Part shown: piece by piece, positions 8,113-17,067 of the stretch | Position numbering within the stretch: the first letter of the stretch is position 1 | How the letters are laid out: each line of letters opens with the position of its first letter | Assembly: GCA_910578275.1 (NCBI GenBank) | Contig: CAJTPR010000004.1 | Coordinates: 62,001-126,000 of the forward strand | Source: an uncultured Bacteroidales bacterium | GTDB taxonomy: Bacteria; Bacteroidota; Bacteroidia; Bacteroidales; P3 | Reading direction: 5' to 3' | Length of the DNA stretch: 64,000 bases | Made by a program: the position numbers and the translations under genes | Notes under the pieces: generated by a model | Databases searched by the model: none | Told to the model about the DNA's origin: nothing | What the model saw: the letters and a program-made list of their open reading frames with translations, nothing else

Positions 8113-9453
8113 ATGGAATCCATCCGCCTCGACTTCACTTACGGCCTCGAAGCCGGCCAGATACTCCAGTCCCTATCCGAGGGCAAGGATGTAGCCGCCG
8201 CGGAAGGTGTGAAAAAAGACCTGGAACGAGCCTACCGGACGCTATTGGACGGTACCGGCGCAGGCAGCGACTTCCTGGGATGGGTACGACTCCCCTCCCG
8301 TATTCCGGAAGCGGAACTGTCATCGATGACGGAAAAGGCGGAGGCGTTCCGGAAAAAATCACGATTGTTCGTCTGTATCGGCATCGGAGGCTCCTATCTG
8401 GGAACGCGGGCCGTCGTCGAGGCCTTGAAGCCCCGATTGGCCGACCGTATTCCCGGCTCTCCCGCCCTTATCTATGCCGGCCATCATCTGGAACAAGATT
8501 ACATGGCCGAACTGCTTGAACTGCTCGACAGTCACGACTACACGCTTTGCGTGATTTCCAAGTCGGGCACGACGACCGAACCGGCCATCGCGTTCCGTCT
8601 GCTAAGGAACCACCTCGAAAAGAAATACGGGAAAGAAGAAGCGAAAAACCGTATCGTGGCCGTTACCGACAAGGCCAAAGGCGCGCTGCGCACGCTGGCG
8701 ACCGAAGAGGGCTACGCCACCTACACGGTTCCGGACGACATAGGCGGACGATATTCCGTGCTCAGTCCCGTAGGACTTTTTCCCTTGGCCGTGGCCGGCG
8801 TGGACATCAAAGGCTTGGTAGCCGGCGCGAAATCGATGCAGCAGGAACTCGTCGCCGACCGTATCGACTGGCAAAGGAACATCGCCGCCCGATACGCGCT
8901 CTTCCGCCAGCTCCAATACAGGCAAGGTGGCATGAAAGCGGAACTTCTGGTGGACTTCGATTCCCGGTTCCACTATCTTGGCGAATGGTGGAAACAACTT
9001 TTCGGTGAAAGTGAAGGCAAGCAAGGCAAGGGTCTTTTTCCTTGCAATGCCGGCTTCACCACCGACCTGCATTCCCTGGGGCAATATATCCAAGAGGGCG
9101 AACGCCTGTTCTTTGAAAGCGTGCTAAGCCTGCAAAGGCAAAAGAAACGTGTCGTGATCCCGCAAGATGCCCGCAACCTGGACGGAATGGACTTCGTGGC
9201 CGGAAAGGAAATGGCCTACGTGAACCAGAAGGCGGAAGAAGGAACGCTCATGGCGCATTCCGGCAAGGGAAACGTGCCCGTGGCACGCATCCTTGTTCCC
9301 GGACTGGACGCCTGTCATATCGGACAACTCATCTATTTCTTTGAATTCGCCTGCGGATTGAGCGGTTATTCGATGAACGTGAATCCTTTCGACCAGCCCG
9401 GCGTGGAAGCCTACAAACAGAACATGTTCCGCTTGCTGGGAAAGCCATCGTAA
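8113..9453 (+). CDS. pgi: Glucose-6-phosphate isomerase
   Basis: Interconverts glucose-6-phosphate and fructose-6-phosphate. The 446-residue length fits the shorter bacterial class. Seen: CIGIGGSYLGTRA near residue 90, the phosphate-binding SKSGTTTEPA near 153, GGRYSVLSPVG near 213, and the acid/base region with WKQLFGESEGK near 296. It lies 7 bases after gap, so the two form a central-carbon operon. With a GapB-like partner, the pair would suit gluconeogenic flow or a cyclic pentose-phosphate route; this is inference. An alternative start at 8071 lies inside gap and is unlikely. Confidence 0.96.
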   Translation: MESIRLDFTYGLEAGQILQSLSEGKDVAAAEGVKKDLERAYRTLLDGTGAGSDFLGWVRLPSRIPEAELSSMTEKAEAFRKKSRLFVCIGIGGSYLGTRAVVEALKPRLADRIPGSPALIYAGHHLEQDYMAELLELLDSHDYTLCVISKSGTTTEPAIAFRLLRNHLEKKYGKEEAKNRIVAVTDKAKGALRTLATEEGYATYTVPDDIGGRYSVLSPVGLFPLAVAGVDIKGLVAGAKSMQQELVADRIDWQRNIAARYALFRQLQYRQGGMKAELLVDFDSRFHYLGEWWKQLFGESEGKQGKGLFPCNAGFTTDLHSLGQYIQEGERLFFESVLSLQRQKKRVVIPQDARNLDGMDFVAGKEMAYVNQKAEEGTLMAHSGKGNVPVARILVPGLDACHIGQLIYFFEFACGLSGYSMNVNPFDQPGVEAYKQNMFRLLGKPS

Positions 9454-9494
9454 GGGTTATCCCGTTTCCCCGCCGATTTCCGTTTTTCCGGAAC

Positions 9495-10874
9495 TTATTT
9501 GATGACGGCGAACGTACCTCTGCGCACCCAGACGTGGTGACGGTATTTCTCGCGATAGACGTAGACGTAAACTCCCGGCGGAACGAGTTGTCCCTTGTAT
9601 CTTCCGTCCCATCCTTCGGTGAATTCCGTGGTGGAAAAGACCATGGTTCCGTTGCGGTTGAATATCATGAACTCATAGGTCCGGGACGTATCGTTCACGC
9701 CTATCGGGCCATAGGTCTTGTTGTAGCCTTCCAACATGAAGCCGCTGGCGAAATACACGTTGTGGCAGTTCTTGACCGAAACGAAACTTTCCAGACGGGT
9801 CTTGCATACCGTTCCTGTCACGCTGCCGCCCACGGAAATGTCGCAAAAGGCGGTGAAATCGGTTTGCGGCGTGACTTCCGTGTAATAAAGCGTGTCCCTG
9901 TTGAACCAACGGTAACGGCATTCCAGGTCACTGACCACTTCCATGCGTACGGAAGAACCCAGACAGACCGAATCGGAAGGAACTCCGTCCACATACACGA
10001 AAATCTCCCCGCGCGGGGCATCCACCACGATGACGGACCATTCCTTGGTTCCACGACAACCGTACTTGTCGGTGGCCGTCACCTTGACCGACGTATCGCC
10101 CAAGACGGTAAACGTATGCGAATGGGAACCTTGCAGCCCGTTCCAATATACGTCCGTTCCGTTTTCCACCCGCACCGTGGCATCGAGGCCTTCGCACATT
10201 TCCTTGTCGCCCGCCACCCCGAAGATAGCCGAGTCGTTCACGGTGACGATGGCCGAATCCTCGGCATGACAAGCATTGCGATAACCGCCCTGCACGATCG
10301 GATATTTGGAAATACGCACCGGATAGACCGTCGTCCTGGCCGGACGGATATTGATGAAACCGGCCGTTCCGCCCGTGCTCCAAGCCCAATAGTTTCCTCC
10401 CTTCACGCCAACGGTGGCTTCCATGCCAAGGCAAACCGTATCATGGACGACGACATACGAGGGCAGCGTGGTGGCATATATGACAACCGTATCACCACCC
10501 ACCAGGTAACCGTTGTCCTTGACCTTTACCCCGATACGTGCCTCCTGCTCCACCAAGGGCTTGAAATCCAAGGATGCACCGGTACCAAGACGGGAAGTAT
10601 CCCCGATCAGGAACCATTCGTATGCCAGGTCTTTGTCCGGACCGTACAAGGAACAGTCCGCACGCAAGTACGCCACATGCTCCACGCATACCACGTTGGC
10701 GCTGTACTCTATCTTGACGGGCGAGGCCGCCTTGACCACGGGACGGGATTCCTTCAACTGGCTCGTGTCCAGGACCCGGTTGAGGGGAAACAAGCCTTCG
10801 AACCAATCCCCCTGCGCCCAGGCGCCGAAGGAAAGGAGCAGAAAGCAGACGCATGTTCCCCAACAACGAAACAT
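9495..10874 (-). CDS. T9SS type B (gliding-type) sorting-domain surface protein
   Basis: A 459-residue predicted exported protein of unknown function. The N-terminus (MFRCWGTCVCFLLLSFGAWAQ) is a signal peptide. The middle has at least three Ig/SprB-like repeats, each introduced by a similar phrase: CLGMEATVGV, CEGLDATVRV and CLGSSVRMEV. The last 90 residues resemble the type B (CHU_C) sorting domain: YEFMIFNRNGTMVFSTTE, EGWDGRYKG, PPGVYVYV. Such domains direct secretion through the T9SS and surface attachment. The ATG starts two bases after the clpX stop, so it is probably translated from the clpX transcript. No catalytic motif was seen. Confidence 0.82.
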   Translation of the reverse strand: MFRCWGTCVCFLLLSFGAWAQGDWFEGLFPLNRVLDTSQLKESRPVVKAASPVKIEYSANVVCVEHVAYLRADCSLYGPDKDLAYEWFLIGDTSRLGTGASLDFKPLVEQEARIGVKVKDNGYLVGGDTVVIYATTLPSYVVVHDTVCLGMEATVGVKGGNYWAWSTGGTAGFINIRPARTTVYPVRISKYPIVQGGYRNACHAEDSAIVTVNDSAIFGVAGDKEMCEGLDATVRVENGTDVYWNGLQGSHSHTFTVLGDTSVKVTATDKYGCRGTKEWSVIVVDAPRGEIFVYVDGVPSDSVCLGSSVRMEVVSDLECRYRWFNRDTLYYTEVTPQTDFTAFCDISVGGSVTGTVCKTRLESFVSVKNCHNVYFASGFMLEGYNKTYGPIGVNDTSRTYEFMIFNRNGTMVFSTTEFTEGWDGRYKGQLVPPGVYVYVYREKYRHHVWVRRGTFAVIK

Positions 10875-10876
10875 TC

Positions 10877-12136
10877 CTAACTGTTTTTTAATTTTTCAGA
10901 CAGGCTTTTCCCGAAATGGGACTTCACGTAATCCAACGTGACGCGATATTCCTTGACTTCCGAGGACGGAAGCTCGTACATGAGCTCGTTCATCATCGCT
11001 TCCATGATGCCGCGCAGTCCCCTGGCGCCGATATTGAATTCCAACGCCTTTTCCACGATGAAGTCATAGACCTCCGGATCGAACTCGAGATCCACCCCGT
11101 CCATGGCGAAAAGTTGCTTGTACTGACGCACCAACGCGTTCTTGGGCTCGACAAGGATGCTACGCAACGCATCGGCATCCAGTTCGTTCAAATAGGCCAG
11201 CACGGGAAATCGTCCCACCAGTTCGGGAATCATGCCGAAAGAACGCAGGTCTTGCGGCGAAACATATTTCAACAGGCTTTCGTCCTTGTCGGCCGCCACG
11301 CGCTGGTCGTCTTTCTTGTAGCCGATGGACGTCCTGTTCATGCGCGAAGCGATATGACGCTCCAATCCATCGAAAGAGCCGCCTCCGATAAAGAGGATAT
11401 GCCGCGTGTTTATCTTCACCATCTCCGCGTTGGGATGTTTCCGGCCGCCTTGCGGGGGAACCAGGGCATCGGTGCCTTCCAGAAGTTTCAGCAACGCCTG
11501 CTGCACGCCTTCGCCCGAAACATCGCGGGTGATGGAAGGATTGCTGCCCTTGCGGGCGATCTTGTCTATCTCGTCGATGAAAATGATGCCGCGCTCGGCC
11601 TGCGCCACGTCGAAGTCGGCCGCCTGCAAAAGACGGCTCAGGATGGAATCCACGTCTTCGCCCACATAGCCGGCTTCGGTGAGCACGGTGGCGTCGGCTA
11701 TGCAGAAGGGAACTTCCAGAAGCCGTGCGATGCTGCGCACCAGAAGCGTCTTTCCCGTACCGGTAGGCCCGACCATGACGATGTTCGATTTCTCTATCTC
11801 CGTCACGTCTTCCCCTTGGTGGGCGGCAACGTGGTTCAACCGCTTGTAATGGTTGTAGACGGCCACCGAAAGCACCTTCTTGGCTTCTTCCTGCCCGATC
11901 ACGTATTCATCGAGGAAACGCTTGATTTCCTTCGGCTTCTTCAACTTGATGGGCGCCGAGGCCTTGCCTTTCGAGGGAAACTCCTTTTCGATCTCGGCAA
12001 AGTAACCTTGGGCTATCCTGGAACACTCACGACACAAGATGGCGCCGTCACCGCCTTGCACCGCCGGTTCGCGTCCGTTCAATTCCTTCCCGCAAAACGA
12101 GCAACGCGCGTTTTTCCTTTTCTTTTCCTTTTCCAT
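10877..12136 (-). CDS. clpX: ATP-dependent Clp protease ATP-binding subunit ClpX
   Basis: AAA+ unfoldase that feeds substrates to ClpP; it also recognises tmRNA-tagged proteins. The 419-residue product has the four-Cys zinc domain (C12, C15, C35, C38), Walker A GPTGTGKT at 123-130, Walker B GIIFIDEIDKIA, and a long C-terminal D2 region. The loop that normally reads IGF for ClpP docking reads IGY here (TSIGYKK). The ATG at 12136 is chosen because it precedes the zinc domain and a TAnnTTTG element lies 11 bases upstream; longer in-frame starts run into the PAS gene. No clpP is in the window. Confidence 0.95.
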   Translation of the reverse strand: MEKEKKRKNARCSFCGKELNGREPAVQGGDGAILCRECSRIAQGYFAEIEKEFPSKGKASAPIKLKKPKEIKRFLDEYVIGQEEAKKVLSVAVYNHYKRLNHVAAHQGEDVTEIEKSNIVMVGPTGTGKTLLVRSIARLLEVPFCIADATVLTEAGYVGEDVDSILSRLLQAADFDVAQAERGIIFIDEIDKIARKGSNPSITRDVSGEGVQQALLKLLEGTDALVPPQGGRKHPNAEMVKINTRHILFIGGGSFDGLERHIASRMNRTSIGYKKDDQRVAADKDESLLKYVSPQDLRSFGMIPELVGRFPVLAYLNELDADALRSILVEPKNALVRQYKQLFAMDGVDLEFDPEVYDFIVEKALEFNIGARGLRGIMEAMMNELMYELPSSEVKEYRVTLDYVKSHFGKSLSEKLKNS

Positions 12137-12147
12137 GACTTGCGGCG

Positions 12148-12155
12148 CAAAGGTA
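12148..12155 (-). promoter_or_regulatory. -7 element of clpX promoter
   Basis: TACCTTTG on the minus strand, 11 bases before the clpX ATG. It suggests clpX can be transcribed independently of the upstream PAS and protease genes, with a short leader. Confidence 0.6.
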
Positions 12156-12162
12156 CAAAAAT

Positions 12163-12507
12163 CTATATTTTCGGTTCGCGCACGTAGTGCGGCATCTCGA
12201 AGGGAATCTCCATCGACAATTCCACCAATCCCATGAAAACCCCGTTCTCGTACCAAGGGGTCTGGTATATGAGCTTCTTGACCCCGTTCTTCTCGATGGT
12301 ATAGGCGTTGGTAGCTTGCTTGTCCAACAATTCCTGCAATTTGGCACGCGCCGGCCGGGGATGGCAGTCGAGCACGTTCTGTCCGATGAGACTCTCCTGC
12401 CCCGGCTTGAGGTTGACCGCCTTCGACTTGCGGTTCATGCCGATAATCTCCCCGTCGGCCTTGCAAACCGTGACGGCCACGTTCATTTCTTCCAATATCC
12501 TGTCCAT
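12163..12507 (-). CDS. Single PAS-domain protein
   Basis: A 114-residue cytosolic protein that is essentially one PAS domain. Seen: AVTVCKADGEIIGMNRKSKAV at the start of the fold, then GQNVLDCHP, KLQELLDKQ and the final strands YQTPWYENGVFMGLVEL. The pattern resembles the PAS part of DUF438-type proteins, where a heme or small ligand is sometimes bound; His in CHPRPA could be relevant, but that is speculation. No output domain is attached, so it would have to act through a partner. It starts 5 bases after the tricorn-like protease stop and ends 26 bases before clpX. Confidence 0.8.
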   Translation of the reverse strand: MDRILEEMNVAVTVCKADGEIIGMNRKSKAVNLKPGQESLIGQNVLDCHPRPARAKLQELLDKQATNAYTIEKNGVKKLIYQTPWYENGVFMGLVELSMEIPFEMPHYVREPKI

Positions 12508-12512
12508 GACTC

Positions 12513-15500
12513 CTATTTTTTCAGCGCGTCGGCTTCCTTGAGCATTTCCTCCACGGCCTTTTCCAGTTGCAAGTCCCGACCCGCCAAGATCGTCTCGGGC
12601 GTGTTATGGACGACAATGTCGGGAACAAGGTCTTGGTTTTCCAGATAATTCCCCTCCTCGTCCAAGGCTCCCACCTGCGGAATGCCGAACACGTAACCAT
12701 CGGGCAAGGATTCCCACCAAACGGCCGTCATCGTGCCGGGAACGGGCGTACCGATCAATTTTCCGATCTTGAGTTGCTTGTAGGTGTAGGGCGTGCCGTG
12801 GGCATCGGAATAATTGTTTTCACTGACCAGCATGCACGAAGGCTTGATCCATTTGCCGAACGGCTCGTCGGAAACGAACTGGCCGCGCGGGCTGAAACGG
12901 GCATAACGTTTTCCGCTCAAAAGCGTGGCCACATCGTCGTGAAGCCAGCCGCCGCCGTTGTTGCGGGTATCGACGATGACCGCCTCGCGATTGCGGTTCT
13001 TGTCGTTGAGCAATTGACGGTAAACGGTACGGAAACTCTTGGAGTCCATGCCTTCGATATGCACGTAGGCCAGCCTGCCGCCCGAAAGCGAATCCACGAT
13101 ACGTTCGTTGCGCTTCACCCAACGTTCATACAACAACTCGTCCTGACGACGCTTGCCGATAGGCTTCACGACCACTTCGAACGCCTTGCCCTTGGCCGGG
13201 GCGACAGCGAAACGGACCGGCTTGCCCGCACGGCCTTCCAGCAAAGGATAATAATCCTCGCCCGCCTTGATTTCCACCCCGTCGATATGCGTGATCACGT
13301 CACCGGGACCGATTTCCTTGCCGCAAATGGCAAAGGGACTGTTGTGCAACACTTCCTGTATCCTCAGGCCGTCCTTTTGATAATCGGGATCGATGAACAC
13401 GCCCAAGGCCGCCGTAGGCATGGCGGCGCCCGGACCATGGAAACGGCATCCCGTATGGGAGGCGTTCAATTCTCCCAAGAGCTCGCTCACCATCATCGAA
13501 AAGTCGTAACCGTTGTCGATATACGGCAGGAACTTCTCATAATGGTCGAAATAAGCCTTCCAGTCCATTCCCCTGAACGTGGGATCGTAGAACTTGTCTT
13601 TCACCTGCCGCCAGATATGACTGAACAGGTAGGCACGACGGTCGAAAGGACGGTTTTCGTGCAAGGCCTCGAATTCCACGTTCTCCACGCTGCCCGAAGA
13701 GGCCTTTATCTTCTTGATGCCGCCGCCGGCCAGCAGGTAAATCTCGCCGCCGTCTTTCGAAAAGACGAGTTGACCGTAGGAGAGACCGGGAATCTTCAAT
13801 TCGGTTTTCTGCTCCACCAAGTCCTTTTCCCAGAGAGCCACCTTGCCGTTGTAAGGTGCCAGATAATAGAGCTTGTCGCCCTTGGGCGAAAGAGCCATGT
13901 CGCCGAGCATGTCGGAGGAAGAAGTAAGACGGACGGTACGGTCTTCCACATAGTCGAAATCGAACTTGAGTTCCTCGACCTTCCCTTTCTTGTCTTCGGT
14001 ACTGTCCTTGGATTTCTTGTCGTCTTTCTTTTCGGCCTTTTCCTTTTCTTCCGCCAAGGCGCGTTCTTCCTTGTTCATCAGAAAACGTTCATAGGCTTCC
14101 CCGTCGAAGAACATGAGATATGCGTCGCTTTCCGAGCCCCAGGAGCCATGGCTGCGGAAACCGCTCCTGTCGCTCTCGAAGAGCATCGCCTTGCCGCCGA
14201 GCACGAACTTTCCGTTGCTTTCGTCGTAACCGCTGTTGGTGAGGTTATGTATTTCCCCGCTCCCGTCGGCTTTCACCAACGCCAGGTCCTTGTGGTTCCA
14301 GCCGCCGATGCCGATATAACCCGTCAAGATCCACTTGCCGTCGGGGCTCCAACTGAAATTCTGGTCTCCGTCCACATAGGAATACTCGTACTTGCCGTCC
14401 ATGACCGTGCGGATTTTTCCGCTCTTGAGGTCGAGCACGCAGATTTCCGTACGGTCGCGCAGGAAGGCCACTTCCTTTCCGTCGGGACTGTATTTGGGTT
14501 GGAAACATGTCTTTTCCTCGTCGGTCAGTTTTTTCTCCGTGATCTTTCCCGCATAGGTAAACGACTTTTCGTCCTTGTCTGCTATCGCGGCCTCGTACAA
14601 TTGCCATGAACCGTCACGCTCGGAAGCATAGACGAGCGAACGCCCGTCCGGGGAAAAGTCGATGTCGCGTTCGGTCTGGGGCGTATTGGTGACGCGTTTG
14701 GTCGTGGCATAGTCGAACGAGGTCACATATACGTCGCCGCCCGTGACGAAGGCTATTTCCTTCCGTTCAGGCGAAACCGCCATTTCGGTGGCTCCTCCGC
14801 GCAATACCCGGCGTGTGCACTCTGAGGCGTTCCGGTCGGTCGTCACCTGTATCGCGAGCCGGGAAGGCTCCCTGCCCGCCGGTTTGAAATAAATACGCCC
14901 GTCGTAACTGAAACAAAGGTCGCCCTTGTCCGAGACACTCAGGAAGCGCACGGGATGCGTCTTGAAATGTGTGACCTGTTCGGAAGCGGACTGCGGGTCC
15001 AATCCTTTCCTGTACACGTTGAACGAACCGTTTTCCTCGCTCAGGTAATAGAAACTCTCGTAATCGGGCGCCCATACGGGTTCCATGTCTTCGCCCTTGA
15101 ATGAAGTCATCTTGACATGCTTGCCGTCTTTGAGCAACCAGATGTCGCGCGTGACGCTGGAAGTATGATGCTTGCGCCAATCGTCCTCATAGCCTTTCTT
15201 GTCCTGGTAAAGCAAACTGCCGTCGGGAGCAAGGCTGAGCCGGATCATGGGCCAGGCGGAAAAAAGCCGGGGACGGCCGCCTTGCAGGTCCACTTCGTAG
15301 ACCTGAGGATAATCGCCGGGAAAAAGCAGGCTTTGCACCGTCTCCATTCCCGACGCCCGGTAGAGCACCGTGCCACGGGAAGTGAACGCAAGGGGTATTT
15401 CAGTTCCGCTGTGGGTGGTAAGCCGCACCGGGGTTCCGCCCTTGGCCGGAACATGGTAGATGTCGAGGCTGCCTTCCCTGTCGGAAGCGAAGGCGATCCT

Positions 15501-15740
15501 TTCGCCGTCCGGACTCCAGACGGGATATGCATCATAGGCCGCATGGGACGTCAGCTGCCGGGCCTGCCCGCCTTCGACGGGCACGGTGAACAAATCGCCC
15601 CGATGGCTGAAAGCTATCGTCTTTCCGTCGGGTGAAATCGCCGGATAGGTAAACCACAAGGCTTCCTGTTTTTCATTCTGCGCCGAAGCGACGGCAAAGC
15701 CCGCCAACAGCAAGGCCAGGCAAAAAAGTTTGGATTTCAT
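12513..15740 (-). CDS. Tricorn-like S41 family peptidase, exported
   Basis: A 1075-residue exported peptidase, probably periplasmic, that should trim peptides. An N-terminal signal peptide (MKSKLFCLALLLAGFAVASAQ) is followed by a TolB/tricorn beta-propeller with repeated SPDGKTIAF-like blades through about residue 650. There is a Lys/Glu-rich insertion (EKEKAEKKDDKKSKDSTEDK) near 560-580. Then come a PDZ domain near 775-825 (EIGPGDVITHIDG) and the C-terminal S41 protease core with VDTRNNGGGW and the nucleophile-bearing SENNYSDAHG near 970-980. The domain order is that of tricorn-family proteins of Bacteroidota. It lies 19 bases after the UDP-sugar dehydrogenase. The substrate is unknown. Confidence 0.9.
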   Translation of the reverse strand: MKSKLFCLALLLAGFAVASAQNEKQEALWFTYPAISPDGKTIAFSHRGDLFTVPVEGGQARQLTSHAAYDAYPVWSPDGERIAFASDREGSLDIYHVPAKGGTPVRLTTHSGTEIPLAFTSRGTVLYRASGMETVQSLLFPGDYPQVYEVDLQGGRPRLFSAWPMIRLSLAPDGSLLYQDKKGYEDDWRKHHTSSVTRDIWLLKDGKHVKMTSFKGEDMEPVWAPDYESFYYLSEENGSFNVYRKGLDPQSASEQVTHFKTHPVRFLSVSDKGDLCFSYDGRIYFKPAGREPSRLAIQVTTDRNASECTRRVLRGGATEMAVSPERKEIAFVTGGDVYVTSFDYATTKRVTNTPQTERDIDFSPDGRSLVYASERDGSWQLYEAAIADKDEKSFTYAGKITEKKLTDEEKTCFQPKYSPDGKEVAFLRDRTEICVLDLKSGKIRTVMDGKYEYSYVDGDQNFSWSPDGKWILTGYIGIGGWNHKDLALVKADGSGEIHNLTNSGYDESNGKFVLGGKAMLFESDRSGFRSHGSWGSESDAYLMFFDGEAYERFLMNKEERALAEEKEKAEKKDDKKSKDSTEDKKGKVEELKFDFDYVEDRTVRLTSSSDMLGDMALSPKGDKLYYLAPYNGKVALWEKDLVEQKTELKIPGLSYGQLVFSKDGGEIYLLAGGGIKKIKASSGSVENVEFEALHENRPFDRRAYLFSHIWRQVKDKFYDPTFRGMDWKAYFDHYEKFLPYIDNGYDFSMMVSELLGELNASHTGCRFHGPGAAMPTAALGVFIDPDYQKDGLRIQEVLHNSPFAICGKEIGPGDVITHIDGVEIKAGEDYYPLLEGRAGKPVRFAVAPAKGKAFEVVVKPIGKRRQDELLYERWVKRNERIVDSLSGGRLAYVHIEGMDSKSFRTVYRQLLNDKNRNREAVIVDTRNNGGGWLHDDVATLLSGKRYARFSPRGQFVSDEPFGKWIKPSCMLVSENNYSDAHGTPYTYKQLKIGKLIGTPVPGTMTAVWWESLPDGYVFGIPQVGALDEEGNYLENQDLVPDIVVHNTPETILAGRDLQLEKAVEEMLKEADALKK

Positions 15741-15759
15741 GTCGTTTCTAACTATTTTT

Positions 15760-17055
15760 CTACAAACTCCAGTAATTCAGATTCGGCAACTTCCCTCGAT
15801 ACAATCCTTTCACGTCCACCACCAGGCACCTTTCGTCTTTGAACCAACGCATGAAATCCGGTTCGGAAAGTTCCGCGTATTCCCGGTGTGAAACCGCCAC
15901 CACCACCGCATCATAAGCCTTTTCCTGCGGCTGGCGAAGTTCCATGCCGTACATCCGGCGCACGGCATCGGCATCCGCCTTTGGATCGGAGACATCCACC
16001 GTCATGCCGTAGGTCCTCAACTCCTCGACGATATCCACCACCTTGGAATTACGTATATCGGCCACGTTTTCCTTGAACGTGATCCCAAGGACCAGGATCC
16101 GCCCGTCCTGTATCGTCTTTCGCAAGGAAATGAGCCTCTTGACGGTCTGTTTTCCCACATAACCGCCCATCGAGTCGTTGACGAAACGACCTGCGCCGAT
16201 GACATGGGCATGATATTTCAACATCCGGGCCTTGTAAACCAGATAATACGGATCCACCCCGATGCAATGACCGCCCACGAGCCCGGGATGGAACTTGAGG
16301 AAATTCCACTTGGTCCCGGCCGCTTCCAGCACGTCGTAAGTGTTGATGCCCATGCGCCCGAAAATGATGGAAAGCTCGTTCATGAGGGCGATGTTCACGT
16401 CACGCTGCGTGTTTTCTATGATCTTGGCGGCTTCCGCCACCTTGATGCAGGGGGCATGATGCAAGCCCGCCTCCACCACCAACGAATACAACGCGGAAAC
16501 CAACGCAAGCGCCTCGGCGTCGCAAGCCGAAACTATCTTTTTCGTGTTGGCCAACGTATGGACCTTGTCGCCGGGATTGATCCGTTCGGGCGAATAGCCC
16601 ACCTTGAAATCCGTTCCGCACGTGAGTCCCGAGATACGTTCGAGCAACGGCACGCATTCCTCTTCGGTCGCTCCCGGGTAGACCGTCGATTCGTACACCA
16701 CGTAATCCCCTTTCTTGAGAATCGAAGCCACGGTCTCCGTGGCGCTCAGAAGCGGACGCAGGTCGGGATTGTCGGAAACGTCGATAGGCGTGGGAACGGC
16801 TATGATATGGAACGAAGCCTGCGCCAGGTCCGCCGCCTTGTCGGTATATGATATGTCGGTATCAGCAAAGTCGGCCGGGGTCAATTCTCCCGACACATCC
16901 TCATTCCGTCGCAAATGCCCTATGTGCCGCGTATCCGTATCGAAACCTATGACACAGACCTTCTTTGCCAAGGCCAAGGCCAACGGCAAGCCCACGTAGC
17001 CGAGTCCCGTCACCGACACCTTTTTCTTCCTACCGGTAAATTCTTCCACATTCAT
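15760..17055 (-). CDS. UDP-N-acetylhexosamine 6-dehydrogenase (TviB/WbpO/WecC family)
   Basis: NAD-dependent enzyme that oxidises C6 of a UDP-N-acetylhexosamine to a uronic acid for surface polysaccharide synthesis. The 431-residue product shows the Rossmann motif GLGYVGLPLA near residue 17, VPTPID, YESTVYPGATEE, GYSPERINPGD, and the catalytic Cys in GGHCIGVDPYY near 264. The NPGD and TKWNFLKF segments point to the TviB/WbpO group rather than UDP-glucose dehydrogenase, but I cannot decide between GlcNAc, GalNAc and ManNAc substrates. The gene lies 12 bases after the WbpB-like gene, whose expected substrate is a product of this enzyme. No glycosyltransferases lie nearby. Confidence 0.9.
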   Translation of the reverse strand: MNVEEFTGRKKKVSVTGLGYVGLPLALALAKKVCVIGFDTDTRHIGHLRRNEDVSGELTPADFADTDISYTDKAADLAQASFHIIAVPTPIDVSDNPDLRPLLSATETVASILKKGDYVVYESTVYPGATEEECVPLLERISGLTCGTDFKVGYSPERINPGDKVHTLANTKKIVSACDAEALALVSALYSLVVEAGLHHAPCIKVAEAAKIIENTQRDVNIALMNELSIIFGRMGINTYDVLEAAGTKWNFLKFHPGLVGGHCIGVDPYYLVYKARMLKYHAHVIGAGRFVNDSMGGYVGKQTVKRLISLRKTIQDGRILVLGITFKENVADIRNSKVVDIVEELRTYGMTVDVSDPKADADAVRRMYGMELRQPQEKAYDAVVVAVSHREYAELSEPDFMRWFKDERCLVVDVKGLYRGKLPNLNYWSL

Positions 17056-17067
17056 GACCTGAAAACA

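Noticed and set aside
12567..14609. A 680-codon plus-strand frame opposite the tricorn-like protease
   Set aside because: Shadow frame; the minus-strand protein has clear propeller, PDZ and S41 motifs over the same bases.
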